Positions 8,543 through 17,439 are shown, counted from the first letter of the stretch. The stretch: 33,456 nt of DNA from an uncultured Ectothiorhodospiraceae bacterium (GCA_913055565.1 CAJXKP010000032.1:1-33456); one strand, 5' to 3'. Notes: generated by a model not told the origin, from the letters alone. Numbers and translations are program-made.

Positions 8543-9729
8543 GGTGCCTGCACCTCAACGGGCATGCCGTCGGCCAAGCGCGTCCAGCCCAGATACGGGG
8601 TGGTAATCACGGCCGTACCCGGCTCAATCCCGGCGACGGCGACGCGCTCATCGGACCGCGCCCGGATCGTGACGGCCCGCGCCTGCGCCTGGCCGGCATC
8701 GACCGTATAGACCACCGGGCTGTCACCACCCCCGGCAAGGGCGCTGAACGGGATAACGGCCACGTCCTCTTGGGTGGCGAGCGCCACCGCCACCTCGACC
8801 TCCTCGCCCGGCATCGCCGCGCGATCAGGGTCCAGATCCACCTCCACCCGGGCCAGGCGGGCCGGCCCGAGACTGGGATGGATCCGGCTGATCGGGGCCG
8901 TCCGCGCCTCGCCCCCGAGGCGGAACTCGACGCGCTGGCCGGGCGCTAGCGCGGGCACCGTCGAGCGCGCCACGCCAAAGGCCAGCCGCTTGGGCCCGGA
9001 GGTGACCCGTATGAGTGACCGACCGGGCGCTGCCTGATCCCCCGGATCGACGAGCCGCTCGGTCACCGTGCCGTCGAACGGCGCGGTCATCGTGTAATCG
9101 GCGCGCTGCTCGCGCAGCTCCTCGCGGCGCGCGGTTAACGCCTCCAGGCGAGCGGTAAGCGCCTCGACCTGCTGGCGTGCTGCCGCCAGCTCGCCCTTGG
9201 TTACGGCCAGGCGATCGGCGGCGTCGTCCACCTCCGCCTGGGACGCGCTGTTGGAGCGGTATAACGAGCGCACGCGCTTCAAGGCACGGGACCGATACTT
9301 AAAGGACGCAGCAAGGGCCTTGCGCTGCGCCTTCTGGGCCTCGCGCTCAGCACGGACCTGCCGCCGTTCCGCCTCGATGTTATCGAGTCGCGCCTCCACC
9401 TCACCGGCCGCCAGCTCAACCAGGGTGTCGCCGGCTTCGACGCGGTCGCCCTCATCAACGGCCACGCGCGTAACACGTTCCGTGACGCGGGCCGTTAGGT
9501 TGGCCTCGCGCACGCCCTCAACCTCGGCGAGGTAGCGCCGGGTGGGCGCCAAGGGCCCGCGCTGCGCGCTTACCGTGCGCACCGCGACGGGGGCGGCCTC
9601 AAAGCGCGGTGCCTCGGCCAGGGCCGACTGTCGCGCCAGCACGGCCCAGCCCATCGCGCCCACCACGGCCGCCACAATTGCCAACAGTACGATCCAACCG
9701 CGCCAACCCAATCGTTGAAATTCGTTCAT
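8539..9729 (-). CDS. RND periplasmic adaptor (membrane fusion protein)
   Basis: The 396-residue protein has one N-terminal membrane anchor (W-I-V-L-L-A-I-V-A-A-V-V, residues 12-24), then a lipoyl half-motif (VDEGDRVEAGDTLVEL, about 90-105). A long alpha-helical hairpin rich in Ala, Arg and Glu spans about 115-210, followed by the second lipoyl half (APFDGTVTERLVDPGD) and beta-barrel and membrane-proximal domains. This is the HlyD/AcrA-type adaptor that links an RND pump to an outer-membrane channel. Its stop overlaps the pump start as ATGA, which indicates translational coupling. No lipobox cysteine is seen, so it is probably anchored by the helix rather than lipidated. Confidence 0.92.
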   Translation of the reverse strand: MNEFQRLGWRGWIVLLAIVAAVVGAMGWAVLARQSALAEAPRFEAAPVAVRTVSAQRGPLAPTRRYLAEVEGVREANLTARVTERVTRVAVDEGDRVEAGDTLVELAAGEVEARLDNIEAERRQVRAEREAQKAQRKALAASFKYRSRALKRVRSLYRSNSASQAEVDDAADRLAVTKGELAAARQQVEALTARLEALTARREELREQRADYTMTAPFDGTVTERLVDPGDQAAPGRSLIRVTSGPKRLAFGVARSTVPALAPGQRVEFRLGGEARTAPISRIHPSLGPARLARVEVDLDPDRAAMPGEEVEVAVALATQEDVAVIPFSALAGGGDSPVVYTVDAGQAQARAVTIRARSDERVAVAGIEPGTAVITTPYLGWTRLADGMPVEVQAP

Positions 9730-9746
9730 TCAGCTTGCCCCTCGGT

Positions 9747-9785
9747 CGGCGGGCCGGCGGGGCACGCGCCGGGGGCGGCCCGCCG
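9747..9785 (-). other. Perfect 10-bp stem-loop between the thioredoxin-like and adaptor genes
   Basis: CGGCGGGCCG (9747-9756) pairs with CGGCCCGCCG (9776-9785) across a 19-base GC-rich loop. There is no T-tract, so it is not a classical terminator. It may adjust expression or mRNA stability between the upstream permease/thioredoxin pair and the pump genes. Confidence 0.45.
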
Positions 9786-9809
9786 TAACGCCTAAGCCTT
9801 CGGCAACAC

Positions 9810-10043
9810 TCATTCGTCGAACCAGCCCGTAATGGTCTGCTCATCGGGCACAGAGCCGCTGTGCACGAGCTCGCCATCGATGGCGACTGCGGGTGTGGAC
9901 ATAACGCCGTAATCCATCATGACCGCGGGATCGGTGACCTTCGTCACCTCGGCGTCGCGGTTGAGCCGGTGGGCGACCTCGCTGATGTGGTCGGCCGTTG
10001 CCACGCACTTCTTGCAACCCGTTCCGAGTACTTCAACCTTCAT
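9810..10043 (-). CDS. Thioredoxin-like small redox protein (GCKKC)
   Basis: The 77-residue protein has a thioredoxin fold with the active site G-T-G-C-K-K-C at residues 7-13 and the cis-proline motif S-T-P-A-V at about 49-53. It belongs to the 'small redox-active disulfide protein' (thioredoxin_3) group. It has no signal peptide, so it is cytoplasmic. GGAGG lies 6 bases before ATG 10043. In many bacteria this family is encoded beside a DUF318-type permease, as here (40 bases downstream of it), which suggests a shared job in thiol, metal or metalloid handling. Confidence 0.9.
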   Translation of the reverse strand: MKVEVLGTGCKKCVATADHISEVAHRLNRDAEVTKVTDPAVMMDYGVMSTPAVAIDGELVHSGSVPDEQTITGWFDE

Positions 10044-10083
10044 GGCTTACCTCCGTCGTTTCATAGAAAGCGCTGGGCACGCC

Positions 10084-11121
10084 TCAACCCACCCCGAGCC
10101 AGGGCGTGAGGGCGTTAAAGACCCAGCCGATGATGGAAAGATTGATGAGCAGGATGACGAAGACGGTCGCCAGCAACCGCCACTGCATGACCTGCTTGAG
10201 TAGGGTGAATTCGGGCAGGCTGGCGGCGACGGTGCTCATGCAAAACGCCAGAGTGGTACCCACCGGCAGCCCCTTACCGATGAGGCTCTCAAGCACCGGG
10301 ATAACGCCAGTGGCATTGGAATACAGCGGCAGCCCCGCAAACACCGCCGCCGGCACACTCCACCACTGGCCCGAGCCCAGATGCTCGGCGAACCAGTTCT
10401 CGGGGAGGAAGCCGTGCAGTCCAGCGCCTAGCCCAACCCCAATCAGGATCCACTTCCAGATGCGCCCGATGATCTCCCGCAGCTCACCCAGCGCAAACGT
10501 ATGGCGCTCGGCGAAGGTTAGGCGCTGCGGCGGCGCCGGTTCGCCATCCCCTGGCGCGCCCCCACCCGCGCTGGCCTGGGCGTACGCCTTGGCAGCAAAA
10601 TCCTGGAGCCACCGATGGGCCCGCATGGCATCCAGCAACAAACCGCCAGTGATGCCCACGGCCATGCCGACGATGACGTAGGCCACCGTGAACTTCCAGC
10701 CGAGTAGCCCCCAGAGCATGACAACGGCCACCTCGTTAATCACCGGTGAGGTGAGCAGAAAGGCCATGGTGATCCCCAGGGGAATGCCGGCGCTAGTAAA
10801 TCCCAGGAACAGCGGGATACTCGAGCACGAGCAAAACGGCGTAATAGCGCCGAACATCGAGCCGGAGAGGTAGCCGAACACCCGATGACGCCCTTGGAGG
10901 TAGGCGCGTACGCGCTCTAAGTTCAGGGATGCTCGCGCCAGGGCGATGACGTAGATCATGACCACCAACAGCGCGAAGATCTTGGTGGTATCCTCAATAA
11001 AGAAGTGCACGGCCGAGCCGAGACGGCTCTCGGGACTGAGCCCGAGCAGACCGTAGGCCAGCCAGTCGGCAATGACGGTAAAGATTGCCAGCATGCGCGT
11101 CCCCGCTGTGATGGATTCCAT
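10084..11121 (-). CDS. Permease of the DUF318/UPF0718 (ArsP-like) family
   Basis: The product is an integral membrane protein of about 345 residues with eight or more hydrophobic helices. The motif ITPFCSCSSIPLFLG (C97, C99) is the hallmark of this permease family, and a second half repeats a similar P-L-Y-S-N-A-T-G motif. A hydrophilic loop lies around residues 175-215. Known relatives (ArsP) export organoarsenicals; most members are uncharacterised. ATG 11121 is used here. ATG 11094 has a better purine-rich site (GGGGA) and would remove nine residues, so it is an alternative start. Frames reaching back to 11475 only run antisense to the sigma factor. It is divergent from the sigma-factor gene with about 30 bases between them. 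Confidence 0.85.
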   Translation of the reverse strand: MESITAGTRMLAIFTVIADWLAYGLLGLSPESRLGSAVHFFIEDTTKIFALLVVMIYVIALARASLNLERVRAYLQGRHRVFGYLSGSMFGAITPFCSCSSIPLFLGFTSAGIPLGITMAFLLTSPVINEVAVVMLWGLLGWKFTVAYVIVGMAVGITGGLLLDAMRAHRWLQDFAAKAYAQASAGGGAPGDGEPAPPQRLTFAERHTFALGELREIIGRIWKWILIGVGLGAGLHGFLPENWFAEHLGSGQWWSVPAAVFAGLPLYSNATGVIPVLESLIGKGLPVGTTLAFCMSTVAASLPEFTLLKQVMQWRLLATVFVILLINLSIIGWVFNALTPWLGVG

Positions 11122-11151
11122 TGCTTTAAGTCTGGTCACTAATGAGGACGC

Positions 11152-11751
11152 ATGAGCCGCGGTGAGGTTACAGCCGATATGAGCGAGACGGCCGAGTCGG
11201 CAAGTGAACGTCCCTACGTCTGCGTCCTGGCGGCCTGGCACGGGCATGAGGCCGAGCTGCGCGGTTTTTTGATCAATCGGGTGGGCGATCAGGAGGCGGC
11301 CGACGACTTGCTGCAGGAGGTATTCGTCCGTGCCATGCACGAGGGCGAGGGCTTCTGCCGGCTGGATAATCCCCGAGCCTGGCTGTTTCGGGTGACCCGC
11401 AATGCGGCCGTGGACCTCGAGCGGCGGCACCGCCCCACCGATGCCCTGCCCGACCAGGTAGCGACTGAAGAGCACGAGACGCCGCCGGTCGACGCCCTAA
11501 GCGCGTGCCTTGAGCGCAATCTAGGGTATCTGAGCGAGCGCGACGCCGAGGTCATCCGCTATTGCGATCTGGCCGGCTGGCCCCACAAACGCTACGCCGA
11601 GGCCGCGGAGCTATCCATCAATGCGGTTAAGACCCGCCTGTTTCGGGCGCGCCAGCGCCTGCGCGAGCAGCTCATCCACAATTGCCGGGTGCGCTTCGAT
11701 GAGCAGGGCCGGGTGTGTTGCCACTTACCCCGCGAATCGGCGAACGAGTAG
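11152..11751 (+). CDS. sigZ: ECF RNA polymerase sigma factor, SigZ type
   Basis: This 199-residue sigma-70-family protein has region 2 in QEAADDLLQEVFVRAMH and NPRAWLFRVTRNAAVD (about residues 45-90). Region 4 contains YAEAAELSINAVKTRLFRARQRLREQL (about 148-174). The tail carries a cysteine cluster, H-N-C then V-C-C-H, typical of SigZ-like factors and possibly metal- or redox-responsive. GAGG lies about 7 bases before ATG 11152. No anti-sigma gene follows. The divergent neighbours are a Cys-motif permease and a thioredoxin-like protein, which fits control of a thiol or metal stress response. The target promoters are unknown. Confidence 0.88.
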   Translation: MSRGEVTADMSETAESASERPYVCVLAAWHGHEAELRGFLINRVGDQEAADDLLQEVFVRAMHEGEGFCRLDNPRAWLFRVTRNAAVDLERRHRPTDALPDQVATEEHETPPVDALSACLERNLGYLSERDAEVIRYCDLAGWPHKRYAEAAELSINAVKTRLFRARQRLREQLIHNCRVRFDEQGRVCCHLPRESANE

Positions 11752-12173
11752 CCCGCGGCTGGGCTGGCGGCGGATGGTTCATTAACCGCATAGGCCGCCG
11801 GTCAACCGGCCAAACGGGCGGTGTTGAGCACCGATCCATGGGTAGCGTCGATGCGGTGGTATTGATTACCGCCAGTGTATGTCGTCGCGCCGTTGGACCA
11901 CGTACGGTACACGCTGTGCTGGTTGGTAATGCGCATCGAGGGCTGCGTTGGCTAGCGCACAGACGCCTGAGCCATAGGCTGGCGCAACAAAGAAGCGTCT
12001 GGTCACACGATGCATCATCACAAGATCTCCGGGACGCTTTCATAAGCGCTGTCATAAAACGGATCACGGCGGCCTACCGGAAGCGTATCCTCTGGCCTTA
12101 GAGCACGGCGCTGCCTTGCCCACGGGGCAGACAGCGATCAAAGAAGATTGGGTCGAGTTAAAGGCCAGAGCAC
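11752..12173 (+). other. 422-bp gap without a recognised gene
   Basis: Open frames exist on both strands but none has a recognisable family motif, a ribosome binding site or codon use that stands out. The stretch probably contains the promoter of the c-di-GMP gene that starts at 12174; no clear -35/-10 pair was found. Confidence 0.5.
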
Positions 12174-13922
12174 ATGCCGTTAAGCGACACGCCGCCTATC
12201 CTGGAAGCGGCCATCGAACAGTCCGAATACGCGGTGGTTATTACCACGGCCGATCTCGAGCCGCCCGGCCCACGCATCGAGTACGTCAATGCGGCCTACA
12301 GCCGCATGACGGGCTATGCCAGCGAGGAGATCCTGAGCGCCACGCCGCGCATCCAGCAGGGCCCGGCCACCGAACGCCACGTTTTGGATCGGCTCAAGAC
12401 GGCCCTGCGCGCCGGTGACTCCTATGTCGGCGACACCTGGAATTACACCAAGGACGGCACGCCTTACCGCGTGGAGTGGACGGTCACACCGGTGCGCTTA
12501 CACGGCGACGGCATCGACTACTACCTCTCGGTCCAGCGCGACATCACGACGCTATACCAGACCCAGGAAAAGCTTGAGGGCGAGACTCGCCGCCTGAGCG
12601 CCCTGTTGGAGTCTTCCGGCGGAGACCGGGACGCGGTTACCGGCGCTCTAAACCACCGTGGCACGGTCTTACGACTCCAAGGCCCTATCGACGAGGCCTC
12701 CGACCCATCGCGGGTGACCGGCCTAGTGGCGTTGCATCTCCGGCGCCTGGACCGCATCGATCAAGCCTTCGGTGTCGCGGCCATCCACGAGCTCCTCAGC
12801 GACATCGGAGAACGGCTGAATAAGCAATTCGCCCCAAGCGAATCCCTCGCCCGCTGCCATGACAACACTTTCGCGGTCATCGTCCCGGCGGCCGTCGATT
12901 CGGCCAGCGACGCGGACGACCACCTGATGGCGCGGGCCCTTGCGCTCGTCGCCGCTGTCCGCGAGGGCGGCTTCTCGATCGCAGGTAATCCCTTTCAGGT
13001 CGAAGTCGGCGCCGGGATCGCCCGGGCGCCCACGGACAGCTGTGACGCCCACCAAATCGCGCTCCTGGCCCAGCGGGCGGCCGACACCGACGAAGATCTC
13101 GTGCGCTGGCCGGATGCCACCACCATGGCCTCCCAGCGCCAACAGCTCGCCCTTGAGCAGAGCCTGCGGCGTGCCATCGACGACCGCGAACTGTTACTCC
13201 ATTACCAACCCATTATAGATTTGGCAAGCGGCGAGGTAGAGGGCGCGGAGGCCCTGGCGCGCTGGCCACAGCCCGAAGGGCACGCGCCGATCGGGCCGGG
13301 CGAATTCATCCCCCTGGCCGAGGCGCTCGGCCTCATGGATCAACTCGGCATGCAGGTTTTCGAGGCCGCCTGCCACCAACTCCGAGCCTAGCAACAACGC
13401 CCGGGCAACGCGGCGTTCTGGGTGTCAGTCAACGTCGCCCCGGCACAACTCCGGGATTCGAACCTAGCGCAGCGCTTTCTCGCCGTCACGCAGTCGACAG
13501 GCGTCTCGCCATCGAGCGTGAAGCTCGAGATTACCGAGAGCGCCCTGGAGCACGGCTTGGATGAGGTCAGCGCGGTCATCGACGCCCTCGCGACGACGGG
13601 CTTCCCGCTCGCCCTAGACGACTTCGGCACCGGCTACTCGTCGCTCGGACGGCTCATCCACATGCCCTTCGACATCCTCAAGATCGACCGTTCCTTCGTC
13701 TGGCAAACGCCGGACGGCCGCGGCGCGGGCGTGGTCACCAGCCTGTCGCAGTTAAGCAGCCACCTGCAGCTCCACGCCCTCGGCGAAGGGGTCGAGACTG
13801 CCGCCCATGAGACCTTCCTATGCGATTGCAACTACCGCTACGCCCAGGGCTTTTATTACGCCAAGCCCATGGCGCCGGCCGATTTCGAGGCCTGGCTGGA
13901 GCGGGCCAGGCAGGCAAAATGA
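12174..13922 (+). pseudogene. PAS-GGDEF(degenerate)-EAL protein broken by an amber codon
   Basis: The 582-codon frame holds a PAS domain (about residues 8-125, with Y-V-N-A-A-Y-S-R-M-T-G-Y). A GGDEF-like domain (about 150-320) follows, whose signature is degraded to R-C-H-D-N-T-F. The EAL phosphodiesterase domain starts near 330 with GAEALARWP. At 13389-13391 the frame meets TAG at codon 406, between C-H-Q-L-R-A and Q-Q. Relatives usually have Trp here (Q-L-R-x-W), so a single TGG to TAG change is the simplest explanation. The same frame then continues intact (N-V-A-P-A-Q-L, I-T-E-S, DDFGTGYSSL, KIDRSFV) to the TGA at 13922; an internal GTG at 13422 could start the remainder. Without readthrough the phosphodiesterase is truncated early and inactive. 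The following cyclase gene begins 19 bases later. Confidence 0.8.
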
Positions 13923-13941
13923 GCGCAGGTTCGTTGCGGCG

Positions 13942-15252
13942 ATGCTGACGGCTGAAGCGATCCTCGACTACCGGCAGCACCTATCCGAAGCCGGTTACTG
14001 GTACATCGACCTCGCTGATGGGCGGCTGGTCTGGTCGGAGCCCGTCTATCGCATCCACGGCCTCTCAGCTCAGGCACCCCAGCCCGATGTCGAGACCGCC
14101 ATCGCCTACTACCCGGAGCCCAACCGCCAGCGCCTCCGTGCGTCACTCGATCGCGCCCCGCATCATGGCGAGGCCTTCGATTTCGTCGCTCGCGTCAGTG
14201 GTGCCGACGGCGTCGAGCGCCACGTCCGCACGCTGGGCGAGCGAATCGAAGCGGCGGGCGCACATCCGGGTTACCTGCTCGGCGTATTTCAGGATATTAG
14301 CGAGGAGGCGCTCGATCAGCGCCTCCAACGCCGTATGGCGCGGGCGCTAGCGGCGACGGCCGAGGGCATCATTATCACCGACCCCGAGGGCCGGATGATT
14401 TGGTGCAACGATGCCCTGTTGCGACTGTCCGGCTATGGCTTCGCCGAGCTCGAGGGCCGCCGACCGGGGGAGATGTTCTATGGCCCCGATACAGACCCCG
14501 AGACGATGGCCTACATCGCGGCGTGCTTCACCGCACAACAGCCCTTCGTCGTCGAAGTCCTCAACTACGCCCGCAACGGCGAGACCTACTGGATTCGCCT
14601 GTCGGTGCATCCGGATCGCTCGCAAGACGGCGAGCTGCTCGGCTATACCGGCATCCACAGCGATATCACCGAGGAGAAAACGACGCGGCAGAAGCTCGAG
14701 CGCGAGATCGAGCGCCGCGTTGCGCTCGAGGCGGAGCTGCGGCATCTGTCGAGCCACGACGCCCTCAGCGGCCTGGCCAACCGCCGGCATTTCATGGACC
14801 ACGCCCACCGCGAGCTGGAACGCTGCCGCCGCCACGGGCGGGCCCTGTCGCTGGTCCTATTCGACATGGATGATTTCAAGACGCTCAACGACACGCGGGG
14901 TCACGCCGCCGGTGACGCGGTCATCCGCGCCGTAGGCGAGCTTTGCGCGCACACACTACGGGAAAACGATCTTGCCGGGCGCATCGGGGGCGAAGAGTTC
15001 ACCCTGCTGTTGCCGGAGACCGATCGCGGCGGCGCCGCCCGCGTGGCCGAGCGGCTACGCCGCGAATTGGCGGCGATGGCCATTCCCGACGGCGGCGATG
15101 GCGTTTGCCACGTTACCGCGAGCTTCGGCCTCGCCGAGGCCCGGCCTGAGCCGGATAGCGTGGATAGTTTGCTAGCGCGCGCCGACCATGCCCTCTACAG
15201 CGCCAAGCGCAGTGGCCGCAACCGGATCGCCTCGGAAACGCCGCCTGAGTGA
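13942..15252 (+). CDS. PAS-PAS-GGDEF diguanylate cyclase
   Basis: The protein has 436 residues from ATG 13942, 19 bases after the end of the EAL frame. The first sensor region (about residues 5-115) begins YRQHLSEAGYWYIDL. A canonical PAS (about 130-250) contains I-I-T-D-P-E-G and ends in a PAC segment, SDITEEK. The GGDEF domain (about 270-430) carries LSSHDALSGLANRR and the active motif GGEEF at 349-353. The product inhibition site RxxD (R-E-N-D) sits five residues before it. It should make c-di-GMP from two GTP, under control of the PAS domains and with feedback inhibition. Upstream in-frame sequence back to 13807 only overlaps the EAL coding frame, so the shorter start is preferred. Confidence 0.88.
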   Translation: MLTAEAILDYRQHLSEAGYWYIDLADGRLVWSEPVYRIHGLSAQAPQPDVETAIAYYPEPNRQRLRASLDRAPHHGEAFDFVARVSGADGVERHVRTLGERIEAAGAHPGYLLGVFQDISEEALDQRLQRRMARALAATAEGIIITDPEGRMIWCNDALLRLSGYGFAELEGRRPGEMFYGPDTDPETMAYIAACFTAQQPFVVEVLNYARNGETYWIRLSVHPDRSQDGELLGYTGIHSDITEEKTTRQKLEREIERRVALEAELRHLSSHDALSGLANRRHFMDHAHRELERCRRHGRALSLVLFDMDDFKTLNDTRGHAAGDAVIRAVGELCAHTLRENDLAGRIGGEEFTLLLPETDRGGAARVAERLRRELAAMAIPDGGDGVCHVTASFGLAEARPEPDSVDSLLARADHALYSAKRSGRNRIASETPPE

Positions 15253-15406
15253 GCGGCGGCGGCCGAATCGCTGACGCCGCCCATCGGTCACCGCGCCGCT
15301 GATAATCGCCCGGAGGCGCAAGCCGCTAGCCGCGCCGAACGGGACGCTGGCGGCCGGGGTAGCACGGCGCGGCACTGCGGGCACGCCAGGTTGGCGGAAC
15401 CACTAC

Positions 15407-15718
15407 CTACGAGTCCTCGGCCAGATCGCCCAGGAAGCCCTGCAGGCGCTCGGGTTCCGAGAGGTCGCCGTAGAGCGCATCGATGGCGCCCGTCGCGCTC
15501 ATCTTGAGCAGGGTGGGCGTGGCGAAAACCGAGTAGGCGAGACCCTCCTGGGGCTCGGCGAGCATATCGATCTCGTGGACGTGCAGGTCGCTGCGTCCGA
15601 TATGCGCCAGCATGCGGGTAAGATTGCCGCGCGCGCGCTCGGAGCGCGGCGCGCTGCCGGCCACGAAGAGGGTGAGCACCGGCAGAGGTGCCTCGCCCGT
15701 GGGCTGGTCGCTATTCAT
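15407..15718 (-). CDS. kaiB: Clock protein KaiB
   Basis: This 103-residue thioredoxin-like protein matches KaiB: LTLFVAGSAPRSERA at about 15-29, ATPTLLK at 66-72 and the Y-G-D-L-S motif at 83-87. KaiB binds the CI ring of KaiC after switching fold and so resets KaiC phosphorylation or ATPase state. Its ATG overlaps the KaiC stop as ATGA (15715-15718), giving translational coupling. It ends the three-gene operon, and the gene on the other side converges on it (155 bases away). Confidence 0.92.
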   Translation of the reverse strand: MNSDQPTGEAPLPVLTLFVAGSAPRSERARGNLTRMLAHIGRSDLHVHEIDMLAEPQEGLAYSVFATPTLLKMSATGAIDALYGDLSEPERLQGFLGDLAEDS

Positions 15719-17439
15719 GATGATTGACCCTCATCGTGGCTCGTATCGTCGGGCGCTGGCGCGCTCGGGTTGTCTTGGTCGGGATCGCGGCGCTGTTGGA
15801 TGGTGTCGCGGCGCGTGGCTTCAGCGCGATCCGCCTCGCTGACCTGATCCTGCTCCAAAGCGAGCTCCGCGGCGAGGCGCTGGCGCTCCTGATCCGCCTG
15901 CTCCAAGCGCCGCTCGAGATCCACCCGGCGCTGCTGGCGTTCACGCTCGCGGCGCTGGGCGGCGGCATCCTCCTCGGCCTCCCGGTTGGCGCGCGCGGTA
16001 CCCATGAGCACCTCGGAGCCGTACTCGTAGACGTCGGCGAGATCGATGCCGGCGTCCGAGAGCAACAGCTCGCGCTGCTGGTTGGAGTGGGCCGTACCGC
16101 GGGACTTGACGATGGACAGCGCGCGATTGCGCTCGCCGCTGCGGATGTTGTAATCGAGCACGATCCAGCCGTCGGCGAGGGTCGAGACCTGGCCCTGGGT
16201 GGCTTCCCCCTCGGGATCGTCCTCGCTGCTCAGCGAGGTAAGCACCGTGGTGATACCGCGGCGGCGCGCCAGGTCGATGAGCTGCTCGGTCGCCGTGTGC
16301 GCGCCCTCGGTGGCGCTGGCCTTGAGTAGCGCCGAGATGGGGTCGATGACCAGGCAGCGCGGGTCGAAGTCGTCGATCATCCGGCGCAGGACGAGGAAGT
16401 GCTCGGTGACCCGCGCGGTGTAGGCGGCAAGATCCTGGAAACGCACGAGACCGGCGTCGATGGGAGTGCGTAGGTCGATACCCACGGAGGCCAGGTTGCG
16501 CACGTACGGCGCCTCCAGCTCATCGAAGCTAACGTACAGCGTGCGCTCGCCGCGCGCAGCGGCGGCCTGCGCGAAGTGCCCCGCCAGCGTGCTCTTGGCC
16601 GTGCCGGGGCGCCCGGAGATCAACAGGCTCGCGCCGCGGTAGATACCCCCGCCGAGCAACTTGTCGAGGCGCTCGATGCCGGTGCTCAGGCGCTCGTCGC
16701 TCGCCACTCCCCCACCATCCGGCGCCGGCTCGTGGTAAGGCAACTGGATGCCCTCGCCGTCGATGAGCATGGGCAGCTCATCCGCGCAATGGCCGGAACC
16801 GCGGTACTTAGCGATGCGCAGCGAGCGGTTGAGCTGTTGGTTAACCATCCGTGCGGACAGCACCAGCGTCGCTGATAGCAGGAACTCGATCCCCTCGAGG
16901 CCCGCCGGTGTCACGCGCTCGTCGGTGGCCTTGCCGGTCAGTAGCAGGGTCCAGCCATGCTCGGCGCAGTAGGCGTCTAAGCGCCGCACCTGCTCAATGG
17001 CGCTTCGTTGGTCCGGCTGGTACTGCAGCAACTGATCGATGCCGTCGAAGACCAGCCAGCTCGTCTGCATGGTCTCCGCCGCACTCGCGACGACGCTGAG
17101 CAGACCCTCGATGTCGAACGCGCCCGCCGCCTCCACGCCGAAATGCGGACGCGCATCGATGAGCTGCCAGCTCGTCGAGGCGATGAGCGCCTCGCCCCAG
17201 CTGAACGACGCCGCATCACGGCGTATCTGCGCCGGCGATTCCTCGAAGGTCACGAATACCGCGCCCTCGCCGCGGTCGACGGCGTTGGCCAGTACCTGGA
17301 GCCCCAGGACGGTCTTACCCGCCGCGGCCTCGCCGAGTACCAGGGTTGCCTGCCCCGCCGGCAGGCCGCCGCGGGTGACGTTATCCAGGCCGGCGATGCC
17401 GGTTGGGCGCTTGGATTGGCCCGTCTCGCTGCCACTCAT
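15715..17439 (-). CDS. kaiC: KaiC, double-RecA clock ATPase/kinase with coiled-coil tail
   Basis: The 574-residue protein carries two KaiC domains. CI (about 9-240) has Walker A GEAAAGKT at 36-43, the catalytic Glu pair in F-E-E at 65-67 and Walker B ending at D132. CII (about 248-480) has Walker A GRPGTAKS at 276-283 and Walker B ending at D366. CII keeps the autophosphorylation pattern T414, S419, T420, equivalent to T426, S431 and T432 of the cyanobacterial protein. The CII Glu pair reads D306-E307 instead of E-E. Residues about 484-548 are an unbroken run of Arg, Glu, Gln and Ala, a predicted coiled coil, in place of the short KaiA-binding tail. A disordered acidic end follows. Related long-tailed KaiC proteins form double hexamers. 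The start overlaps the upstream gene (ATGA, 17436-17439). No kaiA gene is present. Confidence 0.94.
   Translation of the reverse strand: MSGSETGQSKRPTGIAGLDNVTRGGLPAGQATLVLGEAAAGKTVLGLQVLANAVDRGEGAVFVTFEESPAQIRRDAASFSWGEALIASTSWQLIDARPHFGVEAAGAFDIEGLLSVVASAAETMQTSWLVFDGIDQLLQYQPDQRSAIEQVRRLDAYCAEHGWTLLLTGKATDERVTPAGLEGIEFLLSATLVLSARMVNQQLNRSLRIAKYRGSGHCADELPMLIDGEGIQLPYHEPAPDGGGVASDERLSTGIERLDKLLGGGIYRGASLLISGRPGTAKSTLAGHFAQAAAARGERTLYVSFDELEAPYVRNLASVGIDLRTPIDAGLVRFQDLAAYTARVTEHFLVLRRMIDDFDPRCLVIDPISALLKASATEGAHTATEQLIDLARRRGITTVLTSLSSEDDPEGEATQGQVSTLADGWIVLDYNIRSGERNRALSIVKSRGTAHSNQQRELLLSDAGIDLADVYEYGSEVLMGTARANREAEEDAAAQRRERERQQRRVDLERRLEQADQERQRLAAELALEQDQVSEADRAEATRRDTIQQRRDPDQDNPSAPAPDDTSHDEGQSS

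Noticed and set aside
11122-11475. N-terminal extension of the permease by 118 codons
   Set aside because: The extension is entirely antisense to the SigZ-type gene and lacks hydrophobic or family-like sequence; the first family-like residues start near 11121-11094.
11715-12101. 128-codon frame between sigZ and the PAS-EAL gene
   Set aside because: It overlaps the sigZ end, is Arg-rich, has no ribosome binding site and resembles no known protein.
13389-13391. Reassignment of TAG to an amino acid in this genome
   Set aside because: Several well-supported genes here (sigma factor, methyltransferase-family enzyme, antiporter) end with TAG at the expected family length, so TAG works as a stop.
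13451-13470. GATTCGAACC-like motif suggesting a tRNA T-arm
   Set aside because: It lies in the EAL coding frame and no acceptor, D or anticodon arm can be folded around it.
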